The notes below the pieces were generated by a model. That model saw nothing but the letters and a program-made list of their open reading frames with translations, searched no databases and had not been told where the DNA came from. A stretch of DNA of 22,789 nt from contig JAGAFM010000016.1 of NCBI GenBank assembly GCA_017612655.1, positions 1 to 22,789 of the forward strand, given 5' to 3'. Shown here in pieces: positions 8,351-14,987 of this stretch. Each line of letters begins with the position of its first letter. The first letter of the stretch is position 1. The DNA comes from Clostridia bacterium. Its GTDB lineage: Bacteria; Bacillota; Clostridia; Oscillospirales; CAG-272. A program made the position numbers and the translations under genes.

Positions 8351-8931
8351 CGAACCGGGACAGATTTGTCACTGCCTCGAGGTGGATTCTGGTCCTTCCG
8401 GCGCTCCTTTTGGTGATTCTCGTCGGGAGTATTCTTCTGGACCGCGAGCCGGAAGTGCGGGAAGATTCTTCCTATCCGCGCCGCTATATGGCCCTGGTCG
8501 AACTGTATTCGAAAAAATGGGATGTTCCGGAGTCGATTGTCTACGGGGTCATCCGGGTGGAAAGCAATTTTCGGGCAAAGGCCGTTTCCCCCGCCAACGC
8601 AATCGGACTGATGCAGGTGACGGAGCCCACCTACGAATGGATTTATCAGATGCGAGGAATGGTGGCCGATCCAGATACCATTGCCATCCCGTCCTACAAC
8701 ATTGACGCCGGGGTCTACCTTCTTGCCTGGCTCTACCGGCAGTACCAGAACTGGGAAACGGCATTCGCCGCGTATAATGCGGGGGTGGGACGCGTGAACC
8801 GGTGGCTGGAGGACCCGGAAATCTCTCAGGACGGAGTTCTCGTCAATATTCCGATCGAAGAAACGCGCAATTACGTCCGCCTGGTCACCAGGGCGGCGGA
8901 AGCATACCGCTCCCTTTACGGGATGGAATAG
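8338..8931 (+). CDS. Membrane-anchored lytic transglycosylase (SLT domain)
   Basis: Predicted 197 residues: one N-terminal membrane helix (about 16-34), then a short linker and a single SLT/goose-lysozyme-like domain that would cleave peptidoglycan glycan strands to anhydro-muramyl ends outside the cell. The catalytic glutamate is Glu75 in VIRVESNFRAKA; AIGLMQVTEPTYEWI and FAAYNAGVGRVNRWL are the standard second and third motifs. GTG start at 8338 inside the end of coaE, with AGAGGCGGTGAG just upstream, so the two genes are translationally linked. A muralytic enzyme in the same run as rodA may reflect coordinated wall growth, though co-transcription is inferred. Confidence 0.92.
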   Translation: MDSVANRDRFVTASRWILVLPALLLVILVGSILLDREPEVREDSSYPRRYMALVELYSKKWDVPESIVYGVIRVESNFRAKAVSPANAIGLMQVTEPTYEWIYQMRGMVADPDTIAIPSYNIDAGVYLLAWLYRQYQNWETAFAAYNAGVGRVNRWLEDPEISQDGVLVNIPIEETRNYVRLVTRAAEAYRSLYGME

Positions 8932-8965
8932 AATCACAACACAAAACAACGGGAGGATACAAAAG

Positions 8966-10384
8966 ATGAGCGAAGAAGAAAAAACAGCCGGGCAGAAGCG
9001 GGCCGAGGAACTGTGTCTGAAGCCGAAAACCGTTTACGAGGGGCTTTCGGAGGAAATCCGGGAGGCCGCCCTGAAGTTCTGCGTTCCTTACGCGGAGTTT
9101 CTGAATCGCGCAAAAACAGAGCGGGAAGCCGTGAAAGAAGGCATCCGTCTGGCGGAGGATCGCGGATTCCGTCCCTACCGGATGGGCCAGTCCGTTCAGC
9201 CCGGAGAGAAGTACTACTACAGCAACCGGGGGAAAAGCCTTCACGTGTTCGTCATCGGATCCGAGCCGCTGGAAAACGGCATCCGGATTTCCGCCGCGCA
9301 CATTGATTCTCCCCGTCTCGACCTGAAACAGCATCCCGTTTACGAGGAGAGCGGTTTCTGCTATCTGAAGACGCATTACTACGGTGGCATCCGGAAATAT
9401 CAGTGGCTGACCATCCCGCTCGCCCTTCACGGAACCGTCTGCAGGCGGGACGGAAGCATGGTTGACATCTGCATCGGGGAAGAGGAGTCCGACCCGCTGT
9501 TCTACATTACCGATCTGCTTCCGCATCTGGCAAGGGAACTGGATGCCAAGGCAATGGGGAAGGCGGTCGATCCGGAGAACCTGAACGCCCTGGTCTGTGC
9601 GACACCGTTTGACGACGAAAAGGTTTCAGACAAAGTGAAACTTCAGTTCCTGTCCCTGATGAACGAGAAATACGGGCTGACGGAAGCCGACCTGATCAGC
9701 GCTGAACTCTGTCTGGTTCCGGCCGTAAAGGCGAGAGATATCGGAATAGACCGCACGCTGCTTGCCTCCTACGGCCACGACGACCGTGTCTGCGCCTACC
9801 CGATGCTTCAGGCCCTGATGGACTGCGAGAATCCGGTTCATACTATTTACGCGATCTTTGCAGACAAAGAAGAGACCGGATCCGACGGCCCGACCGGTAT
9901 GAAGAGCGACATCCTCCCCGACATGATCGAGGAGCTGTCCCGTGCTCTGGGCGCGGACTCGTGCGTGGTCCGTTCCCGTTCCAAGTGCCTTTCGGCCGAC
10001 GTCAATGCCGCGTTCGACCCGGCATTCGCCTCTGTTTATGACACGAAGAACGCGTCCTATGTCAATCGCGGAGTCGTTGTCACGAAGTTCACCGGACACG
10101 GGGGAAAGTATTCCACAAACGACGCGTCGGCGGAGTACGTGGGGTACATCCACAATCTGCTCTGGAACAACGGCATCCTCTTCCAGACCGGGGAACTCGG
10201 AAAAATCGAAGCAGGCGGAGGAGGAACTGTCGCCATGCATATCTCCGGGCATAACATCGATACCGTTGATATCGGCGTTCCGGTTCTGTCAATGCACGCT
10301 CCCTATGAGGTGGTGTCGAAATTCGACGTTTACGAGACCTACCGCTGCTGTCTTGCATTTAACTCTGATGCCGCGGAGCAGTAA
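8966..10384 (+). CDS. M18-family zinc aminopeptidase
   Basis: Predicted 472-residue cytoplasmic metallo-aminopeptidase of family M18 (aspartyl aminopeptidase/aminopeptidase I clan), the class that forms tetrahedral dodecamers. Likely co-catalytic metal ligands and general base are all visible: His112 and Asp114 in AHIDSPRLDL, Glu302/Glu303 in DKEETGSDG, Asp345 in LSADVNAAFDP, and His444 in LSMHAPYEV. ATG start with GGGAGG 11-16 nt upstream. It is the last gene of the plus-strand run, 34 nt after the transglycosylase. The exact N-terminal residue preference cannot be read from the sequence. Confidence 0.92.
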   Translation: MSEEEKTAGQKRAEELCLKPKTVYEGLSEEIREAALKFCVPYAEFLNRAKTEREAVKEGIRLAEDRGFRPYRMGQSVQPGEKYYYSNRGKSLHVFVIGSEPLENGIRISAAHIDSPRLDLKQHPVYEESGFCYLKTHYYGGIRKYQWLTIPLALHGTVCRRDGSMVDICIGEEESDPLFYITDLLPHLARELDAKAMGKAVDPENLNALVCATPFDDEKVSDKVKLQFLSLMNEKYGLTEADLISAELCLVPAVKARDIGIDRTLLASYGHDDRVCAYPMLQALMDCENPVHTIYAIFADKEETGSDGPTGMKSDILPDMIEELSRALGADSCVVRSRSKCLSADVNAAFDPAFASVYDTKNASYVNRGVVVTKFTGHGGKYSTNDASAEYVGYIHNLLWNNGILFQTGELGKIEAGGGGTVAMHISGHNIDTVDIGVPVLSMHAPYEVVSKFDVYETYRCCLAFNSDAAEQ

Positions 10385-10400
10385 TCCAATCGTCCAGATA

Positions 10401-10436
10401 CGCAAAAAGGAGCCCGGCGTAAGAACGCCGGGCTCC
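10401..10436 (-). terminator. Intrinsic terminator of the HerA-like/aroQ pair (faces the plus-strand operon)
   Basis: A perfect 12-bp stem (10409-10420 with 10425-10436) encloses the tetraloop AAGA. Read on the minus strand it is followed by a run of five T (10408-10404), so it is a classic terminator for the aroQ-like transcript. Read on the plus strand the hairpin sits 24 nt after the M18 stop but lacks a T-tract, so its effect on the long operon may be weak or by pausing. Confidence 0.85.
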
Positions 10437-10469
10437 ATCTGTCAGAGCGTATGAGAAAAACAAACCGGT

Positions 10470-10934
10470 TCAGGACTCCTTCGGTTCATCCAGCTTCGGA
10501 ATGGACTGATTGAGCCGAAAGGCCAGCGCGGTCAGAGCAAGGTCATACCCGTCGGCTCCGAAACCGGAGATCGTCCCCAGACAGACAGGGGACAAGACCG
10601 ATTGACGCCCGAGGTCTTCCCGGGCGAAAAGAGGCATCAGAACTTCCACAACGGGAATCTCCAGAGAGGCGATGGTGTCCCGCAGGGCATAAGAGGTCAG
10701 CGCGTAGGCGCCAGGATTGAAAACAACTCCGGCGCAGACGCCGCGGGTTGCCTGCAGGCAGTCGATCAGTTCCCCTTCCCGGTTGGACTGCGCGAACAGC
10801 AGGGAAATCCCCATAGTTTCAGCGACCGCGCTCAGGTGCGTGTTTATTTCTTCCAGAGTTTCGTTTTCGTACAGTTTTGTGTTCCGGACCCCGAGAAGAT
10901 TGAGGTTCGGACCGTTCAGAATCAGCAGTTTCAT
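10470..10934 (-). CDS. aroQ: AroQ-like (type II 3-dehydroquinase family) protein with altered active site
   Basis: Predicted 154 residues, a normal length for type II 3-dehydroquinate dehydratase. The N-terminus LNGPNLNLLGVR and NPGAYALTSYALRD place it in that family, and Asn10, Arg17 and the catalytic Tyr22 are present. Several other active-site positions are changed compared with canonical enzymes: the usual His of THTS is Leu79, the usual EVHISN stretch is EVLMPLF with Leu99 instead of the second catalytic His and one residue fewer, and the second Arg of the AREEFRR-type segment is Gly109. I re-read the codons across this region and the frame is intact, so this is divergence rather than a frameshift. 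It may be a weak enzyme or have a different role. ATG start with AAGGA upstream; 40 nt behind the HerA-like gene, so probably co-transcribed. No other shikimate gene is in the window. Confidence 0.82.
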   Translation of the reverse strand: MKLLILNGPNLNLLGVRNTKLYENETLEEINTHLSAVAETMGISLLFAQSNREGELIDCLQATRGVCAGVVFNPGAYALTSYALRDTIASLEIPVVEVLMPLFAREDLGRQSVLSPVCLGTISGFGADGYDLALTALAFRLNQSIPKLDEPKES

Positions 10935-10974
10935 CAGATTTTTCCTTAATTCTCCCTGTCCTGTTATCTGTCGG

Positions 10975-12603
10975 CTACTTCCGGATGCCGAACAGCCCGC
11001 GGATAATCGATGTAGCAGTGGAACGGGTTGCCGAGCTGAGGGCATTGGTCGCGGCGCGTTTTGCGATAGTGGCTGCGCTGGTCTTCTTGCCTCCGGTCAG
11101 GGAATTCACGACGTTCCGAACCGCTGCGGTCGTTACCGTGGTTGCGGCTACGGTTGCGGCGCGCTGAGCGGTCTTGGACGCGGCGGACTGGGTTTTCTTC
11201 TTGGTTCCGGATGTTTTTGCCACTGCTTTGGCGGCTTCCTTTTCCGCTTTTGCCTGTTCTTTGGCGGCTGCTGCTTCCTCTGCCTCTTTCTTTCGCTGCT
11301 CCTCCAGCTCTTTGGTGGCGCGCGTCAGGATTTCATAAGCGGATTCGCGGTCAACCGTTTCCCGGTACTTCAGATCGAATTCGTCGGATGCAATCAGGGA
11401 ACGGACCACACTTTCGTCCGCAGCTCCCATTTTGCTCTGCGGGGGAAGCACGCCGGCCTTCTCGACTTCGGAAGGAATTCCCTTCTCGTCCAGAAAACTG
11501 ATCAGTGCCTCTCCTACGCCGAGTCCCGTCAGCGCATCCAGAGTGTTGAAACGAGGATTGGAACGAAATGCGGCAGCGGCGGCACGGACCGCTTTCTGTT
11601 CAGCCGGGGTATAGGCACGGAGACAGTGCTGAACACGGTTCGAGAGCTGAGCAAGGACATCGTCCGGGATATCGGAGGGGGACTGAGTAACAAAATAGAC
11701 GCCGACTCCTTTGGAGCGGATCAGCTTGACGACCTGGATGATCTTCGTGACGAGCGCCTTCGGAGCATCATCAAACAGAAGATGCGCCTCGTCGAAGAAG
11801 AAAATCATGCGAGGCTTCTCGAGATCGCCGACTTCCGGGAGCGTTTCAAACAGTTCGGTCAGCATCCAGAGAAGGAAAGTGGCATAAACTTTCGGGCTCT
11901 GCATCAGGCGGGCGGAAGAAAGAATATTGATAAAGCCTCTTCCGTCCGAATCCGTCCGGATCCAGTCCCGGATATCCAGTGCGGGCTCTCCGAAGAAGAT
12001 ATCTCCTCCCTCGTCCTCAAAGGCTAGCAGTGCCCGCTGAATCGCGCCGATGGAGGCGGTGGATACATTTCCGTAATCCGTCGAGAACTCGGTGTGATTG
12101 TCGCCGACATATTTCAGCATGGCACGGAGATCTTTCAGGTCCAGAAGAAGGAGGCCGTTGTCGTCCGCAACCCGGAAAACGATGTTCAGAACGCCGGTTT
12201 GTACGTCAGTCAGCCCGAACAGCCGGGAAAGGAGCATCGGGCCCATATCCGATACCGTGACGCGAACCGGGTGGCCGAATTCTCCGAAGATATCCCAGAA
12301 GCGGGTCGGATAAGACTGAAAAGAGAACGAGTCTTTGATTCCGAAACGCTCCATCCGGCGGCGCATGTCTTCACTGTCCGTCCCCGGAACGCAGGTTCCG
12401 CTCAGATCCCCCTTGACGTCACTGAAAAAAACGGGGACCCCGAGATCGGAGAAGGATTCCGCCAGGACTTTCATGGTGATGGTTTTTCCGGTTCCCGTTG
12501 CTCCGGCGATCAGACCGTGACGGTTTGCCATTTTCGGAAGAAGGTAGCAACGCGTCTCGCCGTCATCGCTGAGCCCGATGTATAGTTTCTTTTCCGTAAG
12601 CAT
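10975..12603 (-). CDS. HerA/YjgR-like ATPase (DUF853 family)
   Basis: Predicted 542 residues. The P-loop GATGTGKT is at 34-41, a Walker B-like FFFDEAH at 268-274 (Asp271, Glu272), and a sensor-like VTQSPSDIPDDVLAQLSNRVQHCLRA region starts near 305. This is the DUF853 branch (E. coli YjgR) of the HerA/FtsK-type hexameric ATPases, whose cellular role is not well established. The last 110 or so residues are rich in Ala, Lys and Thr, with a Glu/Lys/Ala probable coiled coil, then histone-tail-like repeats ending in SIIRGLFGIRK; a basic tail of this kind is, as I recall, common in the family. ATG at 12603 is preferred because AGGGGATG lies just upstream and the promoter lies beyond it; a longer frame to 12663 would run into the -10 box. 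Followed by the AroQ-like gene. Confidence 0.88.
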   Translation of the reverse strand: MLTEKKLYIGLSDDGETRCYLLPKMANRHGLIAGATGTGKTITMKVLAESFSDLGVPVFFSDVKGDLSGTCVPGTDSEDMRRRMERFGIKDSFSFQSYPTRFWDIFGEFGHPVRVTVSDMGPMLLSRLFGLTDVQTGVLNIVFRVADDNGLLLLDLKDLRAMLKYVGDNHTEFSTDYGNVSTASIGAIQRALLAFEDEGGDIFFGEPALDIRDWIRTDSDGRGFINILSSARLMQSPKVYATFLLWMLTELFETLPEVGDLEKPRMIFFFDEAHLLFDDAPKALVTKIIQVVKLIRSKGVGVYFVTQSPSDIPDDVLAQLSNRVQHCLRAYTPAEQKAVRAAAAAFRSNPRFNTLDALTGLGVGEALISFLDEKGIPSEVEKAGVLPPQSKMGAADESVVRSLIASDEFDLKYRETVDRESAYEILTRATKELEEQRKKEAEEAAAAKEQAKAEKEAAKAVAKTSGTKKKTQSAASKTAQRAATVAATTVTTAAVRNVVNSLTGGKKTSAATIAKRAATNALSSATRSTATSIIRGLFGIRK

Positions 12604-12654
12604 CGAATCATCCCCTGCTTTCGTTGTTTCGCCGGACCGAGTCCGGCCAGTTTC

Positions 12655-12683
12655 ATTATACACGGAAACGGAGAAAAAGTCAA
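12655..12683 (-). promoter_or_regulatory. Sigma-A-type promoter for the HerA-like/aroQ pair
   Basis: On the minus strand TTGACT (12683-12678), a 17-nt spacer and a perfect TATAAT (12660-12655). It lies about 50 nt before the HerA-like start codon. Confidence 0.82.
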
Positions 12684-12795
12684 TCTTCTTTTCGGCCGAA
12701 GGCTTCGTCCCAAACGGATTCGGGAGGGATGCGCCTCCCTGTTACGGAGAGCACCCCCCAAAGGAAGATTCTCCGGCACGTCTGAAGAATAATTC
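12684..12795. other. Spacer between divergent promoters, with short palindromes
   Basis: No gene is visible. The spacer has a perfect 10-bp palindrome TTCGGCCGAA (12691-12700), an overlapping CGAAG-G-CTTCG (12697-12707), and an inverted repeat GGGAGG/CCTCCC with a 6-nt loop (12722-12739). These could be operator sites for either divergent promoter, but nothing in the sequence names a regulator and none is encoded nearby. Confidence 0.4.
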
Positions 12796-12824
12796 TAGAC
12801 AAAGAGCCGGCGAGGTGCTATAAT
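12796..12824 (+). promoter_or_regulatory. Sigma-A-type promoter for the GH32-like gene
   Basis: TAGACA (12796-12801), a 17-nt spacer and a perfect TATAAT (12819-12824). It lies about 60 nt before the GH32-like ATG. No further convincing promoter was seen before pth, so pth and mfd may also depend on it. Confidence 0.8.
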
Positions 12825-12884
12825 AACGGAAGAAAAAGGGATCCGTCCCTTTTGAGGGCAAAACAGGAAGGGAGAATTGCGGAT

Positions 12885-14261
12885 ATGGCGTTTCCGATTC
12901 ACTTTAATCCGGAAAACGGATGGTTCGGAGACCCGATGCCCATGTGGCATGAGGGGGTCTGGCATCTCTATTATACCAAGAGCGTGCCGGGCAAAGCAGC
13001 GCCGTGGGGCCACGTTTCCACTACTGATTTCCGGGATTTCACCGAGCATCCGGATCCGTTCCCGGACGGAGGGCCCGGGACTCCTATCAGCACGGGGTGC
13101 ATTGTTTACGGAGAAGGGACTTTTCATGCGTTCTTCACCGGCACCGACGAAGAGAGACGGCCGTTTATGTATCATACGGTCTCCGAAGACGGGATCTACT
13201 TCCCGCCGGCAACGGATATCATTTTCCGATGGGATCCCGATCTGTATCAGGACGACTCGTGGAGAGATCCCGCGGTTGTGTTTGATCCCGAAGCCAAACT
13301 GTGGAGAATGTTCTTCTGCGGAAAGGGCGCGGAGATCAACGGAGACTGCTTTGACGGAGGAGTCGGCTGCGCCTCTTCCCCGGATCTGTATCACTGGACG
13401 CTCGAAAAGCCTCTGGCAATTCACGGAATCGGAAGATTTCTTGAATGTCCGGACGTCTTTTTCGAGAAGGACTGGAACCTGATCTATTACTGGCACGAAA
13501 CACGCTTCCGTCATTCCGAAAGTCTCAACGGGGAGTGGAAGAGATATCCCGTGCTCTCTCCGGACCGCTTCAATTTCATGGCGGCCAGACAGGCCTTTGA
13601 CGGAGTCCGCAGAATTCTGGTCGGATGGATCCAGCGGAAGAGCGAGAACGGGGAACTGATCTGGGGCGGCAGCATGCTGATCCCGCGGGAGCTTCGGATC
13701 GGGGAGAAGGGGCCGGAAACGAGATTCATCCGGGAACTCTGCGGCATGTTCCCAAACAAGATTCCCTATACTCTCAAGACGACCGACAACCGGTGGGAGA
13801 CAGAAGGAGACCGGCTCCGCTGCGAATGTCCTACGGGCGGTTCCATGCTGAAATTCTCCGATTTGCCCGAACGCTATCTCATCCGGTTCGGACTCAGCCT
13901 GACGGGAGAATCGTCGAATTTCTCCCTGATCGTAGGGGCCACGGCCGTCTGGTGCAACGATATCGAAAAAGGATATCAGATCATCTTCGACATCCCTGAC
14001 CGGATGATCCGTGTCCGCAGGCACTACCTTTGGGATCAGCGCGGGGACATCGATTCGATTCCCTTCGAGCCGGAGGCGGTGAATGAAGTCACCCTCGTGT
14101 ATGACGCCGCCGCTCCCGGGGGCGCAATCCTGGAGATGGAACTGAACGGAAAACTTACCCTGACTTCCCGTCTGACGGAAGGATGCGCAGGGGCTCTGGC
14201 CCTGACCATGCAGGACGGAACGGCCGAACTGACCGGTTTCGGGATCTTCGGGGAAGAATGA
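12885..14261 (+). CDS. GH32-like glycoside hydrolase (beta-fructosidase superfamily)
   Basis: Predicted 458-residue protein with a five-bladed beta-propeller-type N-terminal part (about 1-280) and a beta-sandwich-like C-terminal part, the architecture of clan GH-J. The three catalytic elements are recognisable: nucleophile Asp16 in NGWFGDPMPMW (replacing the usual WMNDPNG), the transition-state stabiliser Asp128 in WRDPAVVFDP, and the acid/base Glu187 in LECPDVFF. No signal peptide, so it is probably cytoplasmic and would act on imported oligosaccharide or a sugar phosphate. The ATG at 12885 is chosen because AGGAAGGGAG lies upstream; the frame is open to a TTG at 12852. The substrate is unclear because the residues around the nucleophile differ from classical invertases. 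No transporter or sugar regulator lies beside it; pth follows after 51 nt. Confidence 0.8.
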   Translation: MAFPIHFNPENGWFGDPMPMWHEGVWHLYYTKSVPGKAAPWGHVSTTDFRDFTEHPDPFPDGGPGTPISTGCIVYGEGTFHAFFTGTDEERRPFMYHTVSEDGIYFPPATDIIFRWDPDLYQDDSWRDPAVVFDPEAKLWRMFFCGKGAEINGDCFDGGVGCASSPDLYHWTLEKPLAIHGIGRFLECPDVFFEKDWNLIYYWHETRFRHSESLNGEWKRYPVLSPDRFNFMAARQAFDGVRRILVGWIQRKSENGELIWGGSMLIPRELRIGEKGPETRFIRELCGMFPNKIPYTLKTTDNRWETEGDRLRCECPTGGSMLKFSDLPERYLIRFGLSLTGESSNFSLIVGATAVWCNDIEKGYQIIFDIPDRMIRVRRHYLWDQRGDIDSIPFEPEAVNEVTLVYDAAAPGGAILEMELNGKLTLTSRLTEGCAGALALTMQDGTAELTGFGIFGEE

Positions 14262-14312
14262 AACGAGGCGCACCCCTCTTTTTGACAGCACGGAAGAAAC
14301 GGAGAAGAAAAC

Positions 14313-14987
14313 ATGGCGTCGATTTTTGACCTGTTTCGCAAAATCGAATCCGGATCCGTCCCGCTCATAAAGCCGGTTTCCTGGCTGATTGTCGGACTTG
14401 GAAACCACGGACCGGAATACGCGGGGACCCGGCACAATGCCGGCTTTTACGCCGTTGACGCGCTCGCGAAAAAAATGAACATCAAAATCGACCGGATTAA
14501 GTTTCACGCGCTGACCGGAGAGGGAGTGCTTGCCGGAGAGCACCTGATTCTGATGAAGCCACAGACCTATATGAACCGTTCGGGTATCGCGGTTTCGGAG
14601 GCCGCTTCATTTTACAAGTTGGATCCGGGACATATTCTGGTTTATTCCGATGATGTTCATCTGGAACCGGGACGCCTTCGCTTTCGTCAGAAGGGGTCCG
14701 CCGGGGGGCAGAAGGGACTGAACAGCATCATCGAACAGCTGGGAACCGAAGCGTTCCCGAGGATCCGTCTCGGGGTCGGAGAACGGCCGGATCCCGGCTA
14801 TGATCTGGCCGACTGGGTGCTCGGGAAACTGCCGCCTTCCGACCGGGAACTGCTGGACGGCCGTTTGAACGATCTCTGCTCGGGAACCGAAGCACTCCTG
14901 AAAGGCGATCCCGATCTGGCCGCGCAGATCTGCAATACGGGAATCCGGAAAACCGACGAGCCGGAGAAAGGCCTGGAAATTCAGTGA
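14313..14987 (+). CDS. pth: Peptidyl-tRNA hydrolase
   Basis: Predicted 224 residues. It releases tRNA from prematurely dropped peptidyl-tRNA. The core starts at WLIVGLGNHGPEYAGTRHNAG (about residue 24) with catalytic His41. Asn89 in TYMNRSG and Asp113/Asp114 in VYSDDVHLEPG match the substrate-binding and His-activating residues. The usual GGHNG or GGHKG stretch reads GSAGGQKGLNSII here, a substitution also seen in some other lineages. About 20 extra residues precede the core (MASIFDLFRK...), and the C-terminus is longer than the E. coli enzyme by a charged tail. ATG start with GGAGAAG. The stop overlaps the mfd start (GTGA), the classic pth-mfd arrangement of Bacillota. Confidence 0.94.
   Translation: MASIFDLFRKIESGSVPLIKPVSWLIVGLGNHGPEYAGTRHNAGFYAVDALAKKMNIKIDRIKFHALTGEGVLAGEHLILMKPQTYMNRSGIAVSEAASFYKLDPGHILVYSDDVHLEPGRLRFRQKGSAGGQKGLNSIIEQLGTEAFPRIRLGVGERPDPGYDLADWVLGKLPPSDRELLDGRLNDLCSGTEALLKGDPDLAAQICNTGIRKTDEPEKGLEIQ

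Noticed and set aside
10717..12027. Plus-strand Cys/Phe/Gly-rich open frame opposite the HerA-like gene
   Set aside because: It is the antisense of the Ala/Lys/Glu-rich tail of the ATPase; the apparent hydrophobic repeats come from that composition.
12852..12884. Longer GH32-like protein from TTG at 12852
   Set aside because: There is no ribosome site before the TTG, while ATG at 12885 has AGGAAGGGAG upstream and begins close to the conserved fold.
14265..14287. Possible terminator (GAGG...CCTC then TTTTT) and TTGACA between the GH32-like gene and pth
   Set aside because: The stem is only 4 bp and the TTGACA has no acceptable -10 hexamer 16-18 nt downstream.
12795..14543. Minus-strand open frame of 582 codons opposite the GH32-like gene
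   Set aside because: Antisense to a gene with identifiable catalytic motifs, and it would also run through the promoter and across the pth start.
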